A DNA stretch of 64,000 bases from Colwellia sp. (lineage in GTDB: Bacteria > Pseudomonadota > Gammaproteobacteria > Enterobacterales > Alteromonadaceae). The notes below the pieces were generated by a model. That model was not told where the DNA came from, did no database searches, and worked only from the letters and a program-made list of their open reading frames with translations. Made by a program: the position numbers and the translations under genes. Shown here in pieces: positions 1-11,897 of this stretch (its first letter is position 1; every line of letters starts with the position of its first letter). Where the stretch lies: assembly GCF_013214175.1 (NCBI RefSeq), contig NZ_JABSPA010000002.1, forward strand, positions 310,001-374,000, written 5' to 3'.

Positions 1-828
1 TCTGTAGTTGAGTTTGCTGACCAATTAGTGCCAGCGGCTGATAAAGATATTGTTAGAGTTTATACCAACTACAACAAGAAAAAATTCAACATCATGTTGT
101 CTACTAAAGTTGTTGCTGTTGAAGCAAAAGATGACGGTTTATACGTTACTTTTGAAGGTAAAAAAGCACCAGCTGAACAAGTTCGTTATGACAAGATTTT
201 GGTTGCTGTTGGTCGTAAGCCTAACGGTCACTTAGTTGCTGCTGATAAAGCTGGTGTAAATGTTGATGAACGTGGTTTCATTAACGTATCTAAAGAATTA
301 CGTACTAACGTACCGCACATCTTCGCTATTGGCGATGTTGTTGGTCAACCTATGCTTGCTCATAAAGCGGTTCATGAAGCACATTGTGCTGCAGAAGTTA
401 TTTCTGGTAAGAAACATGAATTTGACCCTCGTTGTATTCCTTCAATTGCTTATACCGATCCGGAAATGGCTTGGGTTGGTGTTACTGAAGCTGAAGCAAA
501 AGAGCAAGGCTTGAACATTGAAGTTGCTAACTTCCCATGGGCTGCTTCTGGTCGTGCTATCGCTTCTGCACGTACTGAAGGCAAAACTAAGATGATCTTT
601 GAAAAAGGAACTGGTCGTGTTCTTGGTGGTGCTATTGTTGGTATCAATGCTGGTGAAATGCTTGGTGAAATTTGTTTAGCGGTTGAAATGGGCGCTGATG
701 CTGAAGACTTGGCATTAACGATTCATGCTCACCCAACGTTAAATGAATCAATTGGTTTAGCAGCAGAAATCTTTGAAGGTTCAATCACTGATTTACCAAA
801 TGCTAAAGCAGTTAAGAAAAAGAAATAA
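1..828 (+). CDS. lpdA: Dihydrolipoyl dehydrogenase (E3), 3' part
   Basis: This is the C-terminal part of the FAD/NAD-dependent E3 subunit of pyruvate and 2-oxoglutarate dehydrogenase complexes, which reoxidises lipoamide. The frame is open from base 1, so the start lies outside the window. Visible motifs are the end of the NAD domain (VAVGRKPNG), the second FAD-binding motif FAIGDVVGQPMLAHKA, and the dimerisation domain with the catalytic HAHPTLNES. The C-terminus is lysine-rich. A strong terminator follows directly. The aceEF genes expected upstream are not in view. Confidence 0.95.
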   Translation, partial: SVVEFADQLVPAADKDIVRVYTNYNKKKFNIMLSTKVVAVEAKDDGLYVTFEGKKAPAEQVRYDKILVAVGRKPNGHLVAADKAGVNVDERGFINVSKELRTNVPHIFAIGDVVGQPMLAHKAVHEAHCAAEVISGKKHEFDPRCIPSIAYTDPEMAWVGVTEAEAKEQGLNIEVANFPWAASGRAIASARTEGKTKMIFEKGTGRVLGGAIVGINAGEMLGEICLAVEMGADAEDLALTIHAHPTLNESIGLAAEIFEGSITDLPNAKAVKKKK

Positions 829-865
829 GATAATAATAAAATAATTTAATAAGTTAAATTATTTC

Positions 866-913
866 AAAAGCCAGCGACTTACTTGATTAATTAAGTAAGT
901 CGCTGGCTTTTTT
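866..913. terminator. Bidirectional intrinsic terminator after lpdA
   Basis: Perfect 17-bp stem: AAGCCAGCGACTTACTT at 868-884 and its complement at 893-909, with an 8-nt loop. There is a T-run on the plus side and an A-run before the stem. It lies between convergent lpdA and the sensor kinase gene and can serve both. Confidence 0.9.
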
Positions 914-934
914 ATTGTCTGTAATTTAGTGATT

Positions 935-2284
935 TTACTCTGCAGAATTTTGAGGAATAACTATTTTAAAACAGGCCCCTGATAATGTACCCTCAACAAG
1001 ATTAATGCTGCCATGATGTTTATTAACGATGGATAAGACAATGGCAAGGCCAAGTCCGCAGCCGCCAGAATCTCTAGAACGACTAGCGTCTAAGCGAGTA
1101 AAAGGTTCAAATATCCTTGAAGATTTACCCGGTGGAATACCCATGCCGTCGTCTTCTACTATGATGGTAATACTGCCATTTGTATCATCTAGGGCAATCT
1201 TACAATGGCTATTGGCAAAACGTCCGGCATTTCTAAGCAGGTTTATTATAAATCGCTTGAGTAGCTTAGCATTCCCCTCAAGGTAGATAGCTTTATTCGT
1301 TGTTAGTTTGAATGCCACCTCAGGGTAAAAGTCTTCAACCTCTTCTATGGCAGCGATACAAGTGTCATGTAGGTTAACCGACTCTAGGTCAATAATTGCT
1401 TCACTATCTTTTAATTTGGCATAATAAAGCAGTTCTTTGACCAATTTATCAAGATCGTCCAGCGCAGTATGCATGCTATGTCTTAAGCGCTCATGTTCAT
1501 TTTCAGGAGTATCTTCAAGCATTTCTAAGGCAAATTGAATTCTTGCCATAGGGCTTCTAAATTCGTGGGCTACGCCATGAAGCAGATCTCTTTGTAGAAT
1601 TAACCTTTCTGAATTTTCTTGCTGAGCTTTAAGCATTACTCTATTGAGCTCTTTAATATTTTCATAAATGCTTTGCTTGTCGTTACGAACATTAAAAGGC
1701 AACTTTTGTAACATAGTAGAGACGTTGTTTTTATGTTTTTCTATAGTGGTTAAGTACCAATATATTATCGGTAAATTGATAATAAGGGCACAGAGCCAGC
1801 TAAACCAGTCTAGCAAGAAGGTCTGCCAGTTAGTGAAGGCGATTGGTCCTATTTCTGCAATATAATGTTCATCAAGGGGGTAATAAATCACTGCGCTATT
1901 AATATCTATAAGGCCAGATTGGGCTTGTTTTAACTGCAATAATTTAAAGTTTTCAGCAGAGAAATTTTCGGGCGTTCTATCAATGAGTAAACACTCAGTA
2001 TCGAAGGTTTGTCCAAGTATAATGGCTTGTTTTTGCCATTGATTATGTGGAACATCGATGAAGGCTTGGTGCATTTGCTCTTTGACTTGTAATAAATAAT
2101 TTTCATATTGCTTATAAACATAAGTTTCTAGAGAGTAATAAACATGGGTATTTAATAAACTGGCGATAGTAATATTAAATAGCAAAAGAGCTAGAACAAG
2201 TGTACTTGGTTTAGCATTGCTAATTTGCAAGTAAATAACCCTTATTACGAATAGTTTTAATAATTTTTGGTTCTTTGGGATCAT
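935..2284 (-). CDS. Sensor histidine kinase (OmpR-partner type)
   Basis: This is an inner-membrane two-component sensor of 449 aa. It has an N-terminal membrane segment near residues 25-45, a periplasmic region, a second segment near 155-175, then a HisKA helix with HEFRSPMARIQ (phospho-acceptor His240). The HATPase domain follows with NLLRNAGRFA (N box), VEDDGMGIP (G1) and GGCGLGLAI (G2). The gene overlaps the end of the response-regulator gene by 65 bp from the ATG used here. A TTG at 2230 (codon 19), right at the regulator's stop, is a plausible alternative start. It is the last gene of the protease / lipoprotein / regulator operon. The signal sensed is unknown. The architecture resembles RstB/CpxA-type kinases. 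Confidence 0.9.
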   Translation of the reverse strand: MIPKNQKLLKLFVIRVIYLQISNAKPSTLVLALLLFNITIASLLNTHVYYSLETYVYKQYENYLLQVKEQMHQAFIDVPHNQWQKQAIILGQTFDTECLLIDRTPENFSAENFKLLQLKQAQSGLIDINSAVIYYPLDEHYIAEIGPIAFTNWQTFLLDWFSWLCALIINLPIIYWYLTTIEKHKNNVSTMLQKLPFNVRNDKQSIYENIKELNRVMLKAQQENSERLILQRDLLHGVAHEFRSPMARIQFALEMLEDTPENEHERLRHSMHTALDDLDKLVKELLYYAKLKDSEAIIDLESVNLHDTCIAAIEEVEDFYPEVAFKLTTNKAIYLEGNAKLLKRFIINLLRNAGRFANSHCKIALDDTNGSITIIVEDDGMGIPPGKSSRIFEPFTRLDASRSRDSGGCGLGLAIVLSIVNKHHGSINLVEGTLSGACFKIVIPQNSAE

Positions 2285-2930
2285 CGCCCAACTTTTTTCT
2301 TAATCTTGAAATTCTAAGGTCAATAGAGCGGTCAAAACCATCATAATCTAATTTAAATATTTCTTTATGTAACTGATCTCTTGAGATAATACTGCCAGCA
2401 TTCATTGCCAGTACCCAGAGTAAATCGAACTCAGCGCTGGATAAGGTAATTTCCTTTTCATTATAGCGAACTATACGTTTTCTAATATCAATGGTGAGAG
2501 CGCCATTGCTGACATGTTTTATATCTTGTGGAGTTAGGTTTTTAAGATGTGATTGTCTTCTTAACTGAGCCCTGATATGAGCCAATAAAACCCTAGGCTT
2601 TATTGGCTTACATAAGTAATCATCGGCGCCTACTTCTAGCCCAGTAACCTCGTCAATATCATCATCTAACGCAGTTAACATAATGATAGGATTAATAAAG
2701 TCAGGCTTTAATTGACGGCAAATAGTTAAGCCATCTACGCCTGGTAACATGAGATCCAAAACAATGAGGTCTGGTTGAATATGTGCGACCGTTGTTAGCG
2801 CATTGGCACCATTATGTTCCACACTTACCTGATAACCATTCATTGTTAAGTATTGGCTAATGAGTGAGGTCAGCTCAGCATCATCATCGATAATTAAAAT
2901 GGTTTCACTGCTTTGAATGTCATTGTTCAT
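2220..2930 (-). CDS. OmpR-family response regulator
   Basis: This 236-aa DNA-binding regulator has a receiver domain at residues 10-120 with acidic pocket D15-D17, phospho-acceptor D59 (IVLDLMLPG), T86 and K108. A winged-helix Trans_reg_C domain follows at about 140-233 (SSAEFDLLWVLA, DRSIDLRISRLRKKLGDD). It lies 12 bp downstream of the lipoprotein gene and overlaps the kinase gene, so translation of regulator and kinase is probably coupled. Its position behind a secreted protease gene suggests that it regulates that operon. The perfect palindrome upstream of the protease at 5689-5710 is a candidate operator, though this is inference. Confidence 0.93.
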   Translation of the reverse strand: MNNDIQSSETILIIDDDAELTSLISQYLTMNGYQVSVEHNGANALTTVAHIQPDLIVLDLMLPGVDGLTICRQLKPDFINPIIMLTALDDDIDEVTGLEVGADDYLCKPIKPRVLLAHIRAQLRRQSHLKNLTPQDIKHVSNGALTIDIRKRIVRYNEKEITLSSAEFDLLWVLAMNAGSIISRDQLHKEIFKLDYDGFDRSIDLRISRLRKKLGDDPKEPKIIKTIRNKGYLLAN

Positions 2931-2942
2931 AAGCTATTTCTT

Positions 2943-3296
2943 CTACTCTGCATTTTGGCAAATATCATAGATCTTACTATTATATTCTTTAGCAAACTGA
3001 TACTTCACTCTGCGCTCTTGTTTATCACTTGGGCTTTTTATTACATCGCCGGTACCGTGTATGGGTTTTATACCACATTGTTTTTTAAGTGCAGCAAAGT
3101 TGTTTGTTTCAAAACCCGGTATGACAGGGTTTCTGCCAAGAGTGTACATTAATCTGTGGTCTTTATTCTCCTTAGCTATATTGATTGCTTGAGCAACATT
3201 AGTAGGTAATTCGACCTGTTGTTCCTGTGCACCCTTACTTATATCACTGCCGCAAGCCGCTAAGATTAGTACATTTAACCAAAGTAAATTTTTCAT
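2943..3296 (-). CDS. Small lipoprotein in protease/two-component operon
   Basis: The 117-aa product begins with a short hydrophobic signal ending in LILAAC, a lipobox with Cys15, so it is probably a lipidated periplasmic protein. The remainder is polar with cysteines in KKQCGIKPIHG and YDICQNAE that could pair. I recognise no domain. It starts 2 bp after the protease stop with a good ribosome site (AGGATAT) and ends 12 bp before the response regulator. It is therefore part of the same transcript and may be an accessory or sensing component of the protease or kinase; that role is a guess. Confidence 0.7.
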   Translation of the reverse strand: MKNLLWLNVLILAACGSDISKGAQEQQVELPTNVAQAINIAKENKDHRLMYTLGRNPVIPGFETNNFAALKKQCGIKPIHGTGDVIKSPSDKQERRVKYQFAKEYNSKIYDICQNAE

Positions 3297-3298
3297 TT

Positions 3299-5605
3299 TT
3301 ATATCCTTTTAAAAAGTCTATTTCTCAAAGCCAGCACAGTTAGTAATATTAGATAATACATACTACCACCAGAAGAGCTTGCTGTTGGTTCAATAGCCTT
3401 TTTAGCTGTGACGGTAATGGTTAATGCTGCTGTAGCTTGGTCACCGCTGCTATCTGCTATGGTATAAGTTAACTGTTCATTGCCAACAAAGCCTGTTGCT
3501 GGTGTATAGCTAAGTTTATTGTCAGTGATGGTGACGTTACCTGTACCTGTATAGTTAACACTCTTTAATTGTAAGCTCTGACCATCGGTACTGATGTCAT
3601 TACTTAACACGTCGATTGTTGTTACTTTATCTTGCTCTAGCGTTATTTGGTCATCAACCGCTGTAGGTTTGCTATTTGTCGTGCTTTGACTATTAATCTG
3701 AAAATCTTGGTTATTGATAGCAAAGAAAATATTATTTTCACAAGTTAATTTTAATCGCGCTTTTTCGGTTGTTAACTCAGGTAAGATGACTTCTTCACTG
3801 CCATCATTTGCTGTTTTATTTGCTAATGTTTGGCTGAAGGTTAAACCAGAATCCACTGAAAGCAGTAAGTTAACTTGTGTACATGAAATAGGGGCTTGTT
3901 CGGTTGCCGCCGTATTCCAAGTGACTAACTGTTTTGTACCATGCCAATTACTCGGTTGGTTAATGGTGAAACCTTGCTGGTTAGTAATAACACTAATTTT
4001 TGTCGCGTCATCACTGACATTACCTTGGTTATCTCTAACAACTAGTCTGAAATTTAGCTCACGGGTAGTTGTTGGTAATGTCTCTCCATAAACGTTTTTA
4101 TTGGCTAGAATGTCTGCCATGGCAGGAAGAGTACGGCTTGTATGTGATGTCGGAGATAGTGTTTTAAATAATGGTTTACTACCGTCATCTGTTTGATCTT
4201 CTGCTTTGCTACTTGTTGCGCCACCTAAGTCAAATTGTTCCCAGCTATGAGTTAAGGTGTCACCGTCTGCATCCGTTGCTGAGCCTGTTAACGTGAAAGG
4301 TGTACGAGCAGGAATGGTATAGTCACTTCCCGCATTGACTATTGGTGCGGTATTATTTAGCTGTGTTTTAATGCCACATGATGAGCTGATTTGTCGATTA
4401 AACTCACTAATTTGGTCAATTGAATGGATATGAAAATATGGATTTGAGCTGTTTTGTAAGTTTTGGTCAGCGCAAATTCCTGCATAGCCCATGATGGTAG
4501 AAGCACTACCTGGCTCATATGCACTGGTTGATACTCGGTTGCCTTCACAAGCCTCTTGGCTGCCATTAAAGGTATGTTCAGCACCAAACTGATGACCAAT
4601 CTCGTGGGCAACATAATCAATATGAAAGGCATCCGCTGTTGGGCTGTCACTACCGGTAATACCCTCCGCTTTTCCAGCAGAGCAGACAACAGCAAAGCTT
4701 GCTAAACCACCGCCGCCGGTGCCAACCAAATGCCCTATATCATAATTACTTTCCCCTATTGCGCCATTAATAACTTGGCTAACGGTATCTATATCTTCAT
4801 CGGTATTTTTAAAAGGGTCGGTAGACGAATTTAAGTAAATAATGGCGTCATTATTGGCCACTAGTTCAAATTGTATCGCCAAGTCTCTACTGTAAACATC
4901 ATTTACTCTGTTGAGTAAGGTTACTATGGCCGCTAAAGATTTTTCCTTAGTACCACCATGGAAACTACTATATTCACCTGTCGCCGCCATCGCTATTTTA
5001 TAAGTGATTAAGTCATTCGCTGTTTCTTTCATGGTTTTTCGAGCTATATTTTTTAGCGGGAAAGAAGGTAATGAATTCTTTCTCGGTGCTAATCGACGTC
5101 CTGGAGCATCTTTAGTTAATGGCTGAGCATCTTTTTTAAAATAACTTTGATATTGGTGATTATTCTCTCGACTAATGGGTTCTATGTAGACTTTTTCTTT
5201 TTCATAATTAAATACGCCATGGAAACCATGGGGGGTAATATCAAATCGGCCTGAATGTTCAGGATTATTAATTTGGTAGCCAGTAAAGGTTTTAATTGAT
5301 GGGTACTTATCAGCTAATTCGCTACTCATTACCGTAGAAGAGGTAAGCTTAAACTGGACAAACTCTCCATTTGGCAAAGGTAAATCGATAAGGAAGGATT
5401 TGTTATCTCTGGTCAATTGCTCTAATTCAGCGATATTGATATCAAAAGTTTTTTTATCTGAGGCTTTGCCATTAATAAGCTTATTATTATGCTCAATGGT
5501 TAACTTGGTGGTCAGCCATTGCTCATTTGAGAAGAGTGCACTGTTTTGTGCGTTTGCATTAGTTACCATGCATAGCAGGCTGGCAAGCAGTATTGATGTT
5601 TTCAT
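3299..5605 (-). CDS. Secreted reprolysin-like metalloprotease with GlyGly-CTERM tail
   Basis: From the ATG at 5605 the product is 768 aa and begins with a clean signal peptide (MKTSILLASLLCMVTNANAQ). An in-frame extension to 5713 adds 36 residues lacking signal character, so I reject it. Domains are a propeptide-like region, then a metzincin domain with HEIGHQFGAEH (zinc ligands H334, H338 and H344, catalytic E335) and a Met-turn in TIMGYAG. Ig/cadherin-like modules follow, the last being a tandem-95-type repeat (PTAVDDQITLEQ). The tail is SSSGGSMYYLILLTVLALRN then arginine/lysine, which matches the GlyGly-CTERM signal processed by rhombosortase in type II secreting bacteria. It is first in an operon with a lipoprotein and a two-component system. 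Confidence 0.88.
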   Translation of the reverse strand: MKTSILLASLLCMVTNANAQNSALFSNEQWLTTKLTIEHNNKLINGKASDKKTFDINIAELEQLTRDNKSFLIDLPLPNGEFVQFKLTSSTVMSSELADKYPSIKTFTGYQINNPEHSGRFDITPHGFHGVFNYEKEKVYIEPISRENNHQYQSYFKKDAQPLTKDAPGRRLAPRKNSLPSFPLKNIARKTMKETANDLITYKIAMAATGEYSSFHGGTKEKSLAAIVTLLNRVNDVYSRDLAIQFELVANNDAIIYLNSSTDPFKNTDEDIDTVSQVINGAIGESNYDIGHLVGTGGGGLASFAVVCSAGKAEGITGSDSPTADAFHIDYVAHEIGHQFGAEHTFNGSQEACEGNRVSTSAYEPGSASTIMGYAGICADQNLQNSSNPYFHIHSIDQISEFNRQISSSCGIKTQLNNTAPIVNAGSDYTIPARTPFTLTGSATDADGDTLTHSWEQFDLGGATSSKAEDQTDDGSKPLFKTLSPTSHTSRTLPAMADILANKNVYGETLPTTTRELNFRLVVRDNQGNVSDDATKISVITNQQGFTINQPSNWHGTKQLVTWNTAATEQAPISCTQVNLLLSVDSGLTFSQTLANKTANDGSEEVILPELTTEKARLKLTCENNIFFAINNQDFQINSQSTTNSKPTAVDDQITLEQDKVTTIDVLSNDISTDGQSLQLKSVNYTGTGNVTITDNKLSYTPATGFVGNEQLTYTIADSSGDQATAALTITVTAKKAIEPTASSSGGSMYYLILLTVLALRNRLFKRI

Positions 5606-5688
5606 AAAAATCTCGAATTTATTACCCGTTAAAGATGAAGTTAATGTACCTTGCTTATCATAGCCTCGGCGTACCCATTTGTTTAACA

Positions 5689-5710
5689 TTTGTATCAAGT
5701 TTGATACAAA
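5689..5710. promoter_or_regulatory. Perfect palindrome, candidate operator of the protease operon
   Basis: TTTGTATCAA, a 2-bp GT spacer, then TTGATACAAA form perfect 10-bp arms about 85-105 bp upstream of the protease ATG. No T-run follows, so a terminator is unlikely. Size and position fit a dimeric repressor or activator site. Which protein binds is not shown. Confidence 0.5.
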
Positions 5711-5896
5711 CAATACAAGCCTTAAAATTGAAGTGGCTACCTCCCTTGGGCTTTTCTAGTTGAGATAATGCTAGCGTAGGCCATGCAGGAAAAAGTATAT
5801 AATTTAAAAAATGAACCGCTGGTGTTATGGGGACGGCTCTGATTGTTATCAATTCCGGAAAATTTTTACCACTGCGATACGTTTAAGATATTAATT

Positions 5897-5938
5897 TAAA
5901 AAGCCAGTTACTTAACTAAAGTAACTGACTTTTTTTAG
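5897..5938 (-). terminator. Intrinsic terminator
   Basis: AAGCCAGTTACTT (5901-5913) pairs with AAGTAACTGACTT (to 5931) with one mismatch. There is a T-run on each side in the respective direction. It sits just past the stop at 5961 of the minus-strand gene. Confidence 0.75.
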
Positions 5939-5960
5939 GTTTATATTATTGTTTAGATTA

Positions 5961-6572
5961 TTAAATTTTATCTTTAGTGGCATACAAGTTAAGGGGTATA
6001 GCTAAACAGGTAGCAAGAAATTCTTCTGCATATTGTTCCCCTTTACCTTGGTATTTCCAACCTAGTGATAACGCTATTTGCGCAGGTCTAAAGTTAGCAT
6101 TATTAGTTTGCTCTTCAGTAAAGGGATACTTAATACCATTGCCTTTCATAAGCTGATTTTTAGTAAGAGGGTTGTCTTCTAGAGTAGACAAATTATCTGC
6201 CCTTTTCGCAAAGCTAACAAAAAAGGGTACTGATGCTTGGCAATAATCAAAGCGTTTCTTTTTAGCTGCTACTATGCTTTCTTCATCAGTCATTAAGCGC
6301 CGCTTTTGATCGGGCTCTGCTTCTGCCTTAAGCTTCTTTCTGATGACCTTATAAAATGTAGCGTAGGGATTATCCATCAAGGCTAACTTAGTGTGCATCT
6401 CTGGCCAAGTTTGCAAAGCTAACTGTTTATTAAATTCAGCGGTAACTTCAGGGCTCATTTCTGCCGTTATTTCAATAGCATTTGCCATGGAACTAAAACA
6501 TGTCACTAAGCTCACTCCAGTGAAAGCTATAGTGCGAATATACTGCCAGTAAGTTTTTTTCTTTATTTGCAT
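5961..6572 (-). CDS. Exported protein of unknown function
   Basis: The 203-aa product has a basic N-terminus, a hydrophobic core and a cleavage site after SSMANA, so it should be exported to the periplasm. The mature part is rich in charged residues and has two cysteines far apart (FDYCQAS and FLATCLA) that could form a disulphide. I do not recognise the family. It is monocistronic, with its own terminator immediately downstream. Confidence 0.65.
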   Translation of the reverse strand: MQIKKKTYWQYIRTIAFTGVSLVTCFSSMANAIEITAEMSPEVTAEFNKQLALQTWPEMHTKLALMDNPYATFYKVIRKKLKAEAEPDQKRRLMTDEESIVAAKKKRFDYCQASVPFFVSFAKRADNLSTLEDNPLTKNQLMKGNGIKYPFTEEQTNNANFRPAQIALSLGWKYQGKGEQYAEEFLATCLAIPLNLYATKDKI

Positions 6573-6928
6573 ACTATTTTCTTCTTATTATTATGTTTGC
6601 CACCAATAGTGCATTATTGGGTTTAAAAGTACCCAAAGAACAAAAGCTTAATTTATTTTGGTTGATTATCATACTTGTTATTTACTCTGAATAAAAATGT
6701 TTTAATTTATTAGGTCTATGTCATTTTTTGATAGTTATCAGGCAGATGAAATTAAGTGTTGAGAATTGTGGGAAAGTTAATCGCAATGACTCCTTCTATG
6801 TACACGATTTATGCTCCTACAGTGTTAAATGAATTCATTGCCTTATCTGCGGGAACCTTTACCGGGGTAATGAATGGTTTTTTCTGGTGTAGGTGTTAAC
6901 CTATTGTAAAAAATCAAAGGACTGACTA
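6573..6928. other. Intergenic region with a short orphan reading frame
   Basis: This is the divergent spacer between two exported-protein genes. A small dyad (TTGGGT...ACCCAA) lies at about 6617-6636. An ATG-initiated frame of 37 codons at 6786-6899 (starting MTPSMYTIYAPTVLNEF) has protein-like composition but no convincing ribosome site. It may be a gene remnant or chance. Confidence 0.3.
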
Positions 6929-8002
6929 ATGCAAATTCACCCTATCAGCATGATGTTAATGACATCGCTATTTATTACAAACTCTATCCAAGCGCAAGAA
7001 AATAGCACTACTACGATTAATGCCAATAATCTTTCTAAACACCTCTCGACTATAATTCTTCCTGAGCCAATAAAAAGAGTACAACCTAAATACCCAATTA
7101 ATGCTGCTAGAAGCCGTCGAGAAGGATGGGCAAGGCTTAGTTTTGTTATCGATAAAGAGGGTAATGTCAGCGATGTTTTGGTGAACGAAACATCAGGCAG
7201 TATAGATTTTGCTAAAGAAGCGGTAAGAGCGGTAAAGAAATGGAAATATAAACCAGCCTATGAAAATGGTAAACCGATTCAGCAATGTGTCAACTCAGTG
7301 CAAATGGACTTTAAAATGAATAAAAATGGCACCACAGGAGCCACAAGGAAATTCATATCTAAATATAAAAAAGCACAAAAAGCATTAACTGCAAAGGACT
7401 ATGACGAGGTAGAAATACAGATAGCCTTGATGAAAAAGAGCAAATATATGCATTTGTCTGAAAATAACTATATGCACTTATTAGCAGCGGATTATGCAAA
7501 AGCTAAAGGTGACAAGGAATTAAGGTTGTTTCATTTAAGGCGAGTACGAAGTATAAAAGGTGATAACAACGAAAAACAAAAATTGGCAACTCTTTATACA
7601 ATGCTTTCTCTTGAACTTGAGTTGAATGAATTCCGAGCAGCACACGGGAGCTATAATAGACTTATTAAGCTGGAGGCAGCAAAACCATATTTGGCAAAAT
7701 TGGCAGAAACTATGGCAAAGGTCGATGAGTTTATTGGGGGTGATCAACATTTAGTCAGGTCAGCCGATATTGTCGACCACGATTTTTGGAGTGCAGCTCT
7801 AGTTAGAAAGGAGTTTTCATTAACCGATGTCGAAGGATCGTTACATACTCTAGATGTTCGCTGTGCTAACAAACGACATGTTTATACCATAGGAAAAAAT
7901 TCTACCTGGAAGCTACCAACAAGCTGGGAAAATTGTAGCATCTATGTTTTTGGTGAGCCCAATACTCAATTTAAGTTAATTGAGCATCCACTCAAAAGTT
8001 AG
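6929..8002 (+). CDS. Exported TonB C-terminal-domain protein
   Basis: The 357-aa product starts with a signal peptide (cleavage near SIQAQE). A TonB-type C-terminal domain follows at about residues 45-130, recognisable by PKYPINAARSRREGWARLSF, IDKEGNVSDVLV and VKKWKYKPAYENGK. Unlike classical TonB, the domain is N-terminal and followed by about 220 residues of helical, TPR-like sequence and a beta-rich tail. It is unlikely to couple to ExbBD in the usual way. Such proteins are common in Alteromonadales and their function is undefined. AAGGA precedes the ATG at good spacing. Confidence 0.8.
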   Translation: MQIHPISMMLMTSLFITNSIQAQENSTTTINANNLSKHLSTIILPEPIKRVQPKYPINAARSRREGWARLSFVIDKEGNVSDVLVNETSGSIDFAKEAVRAVKKWKYKPAYENGKPIQQCVNSVQMDFKMNKNGTTGATRKFISKYKKAQKALTAKDYDEVEIQIALMKKSKYMHLSENNYMHLLAADYAKAKGDKELRLFHLRRVRSIKGDNNEKQKLATLYTMLSLELELNEFRAAHGSYNRLIKLEAAKPYLAKLAETMAKVDEFIGGDQHLVRSADIVDHDFWSAALVRKEFSLTDVEGSLHTLDVRCANKRHVYTIGKNSTWKLPTSWENCSIYVFGEPNTQFKLIEHPLKS

Positions 8003-8193
8003 CTAACATACTTTAAATTCATAGCAAGGGTCTACCTTGATAGCAAAGCAGGTGAAATGGCTCATCACTTTAAGAGCCTTACTAGCTTCTAGATGAAAGC
8101 GCTATAAAGTCATTTTTTAGCAATAAAATAACAGTAAAACACTTGAACTAGCTTGAACTTGTCCATAGTATATTGATGCATTGTATACAATAG

Positions 8194-11421
<3,228 letters not shown>

Positions 11422-11487
11422 TGCGGTAAGTAATTTCGGTGAGCGAAGAAAGTCGGCTATTTCCCTGTTAATTTTAATATATTTTCA

Positions 11488-11518
11488 GCTACTGACAGTT
11501 TTTGTCAGTAGCCTTGTT
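11488..11518 (+). terminator. Hairpin terminator after the beta-galactosidase
   Basis: GCTACTGACA (11488-11497) and TGTCAGTAGC (11503-11512) form a perfect 10-bp stem, followed by a short interrupted T-tract (CTTGTTTG). Confidence 0.6.
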
Positions 11519-11570
11519 TGATAATAGTTAGTGAGAAAACATACTAACTATATAAAATAAGGAAGATATT

Positions 11571-11897
11571 ATGCAGGTATTAGAATTAGTAACCTTTAAA
11601 AGTAAAGCCGGTGTTAGTCGACAAAAAATGCTTGAGCTAAATAAATTGGTCATGGGGCAGGTGCGGGAATTCTCTGGTTTTTTGTATCGCTCTGTTTGTT
11701 ATCAAAAAGACAGTGATACCTGGTTTGATGTGGTTTATTGGCAAGATGAAGCAGCGGCTAAATCCGCGCAAGAAAAGTTTATGCAGTCAAAAGTATGCCA
11801 GCAGTTAATGGCTATTATTGATATTGAGTCGACTAAGATGCAACACGCTGATATTCTGCTGTCATCTCAATGTACGGAAACGGAAAGCTGTGGCTAA
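11571..11897 (+). CDS. ABM-like dimeric alpha/beta-barrel protein
   Basis: The small 108-aa cytosolic protein has the pattern of antibiotic-biosynthesis-monooxygenase-like ferredoxin folds: an opening strand (VLELVTFKSKAG), a helix, GFLYRSVCYQKD, then FDVVYWQDEAAAKSAQEKF. The activity cannot be deduced. The C-terminus ends TETESCG with two cysteines. AAGGAAG precedes the ATG. Its last codons overlap the GTG start of the next gene, a WYL-domain regulator, so the two are co-expressed. Confidence 0.72.
   Translation: MQVLELVTFKSKAGVSRQKMLELNKLVMGQVREFSGFLYRSVCYQKDSDTWFDVVYWQDEAAAKSAQEKFMQSKVCQQLMAIIDIESTKMQHADILLSSQCTETESCG

Larger units (their letters stand above)
5606..5960. other. Intergenic region upstream of protease operon
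   Basis: This 355-bp stretch carries the leader of the protease operon, a perfect palindrome (5689-5710) and the terminator of the next minus-strand gene. The only open frame of any length (5658-5852, minus) has no recognisable protein character. Confidence 0.6.

Noticed and set aside
5606..5713. N-terminal extension of the protease
   Set aside because: It adds 36 residues ahead of a canonical signal peptide, which would make export implausible.
5658..5852. 64-aa minus-strand frame upstream of the protease
   Set aside because: No ribosome site, no recognisable protein pattern, and it overlaps the palindrome and leader region.
866..5938. The terminators at 866 and 5897 as a repeat family
   Set aside because: Both contain AAGCCAG and ACTTA-like arms, but the similarity is confined to the stem and fits convergent terminator composition.
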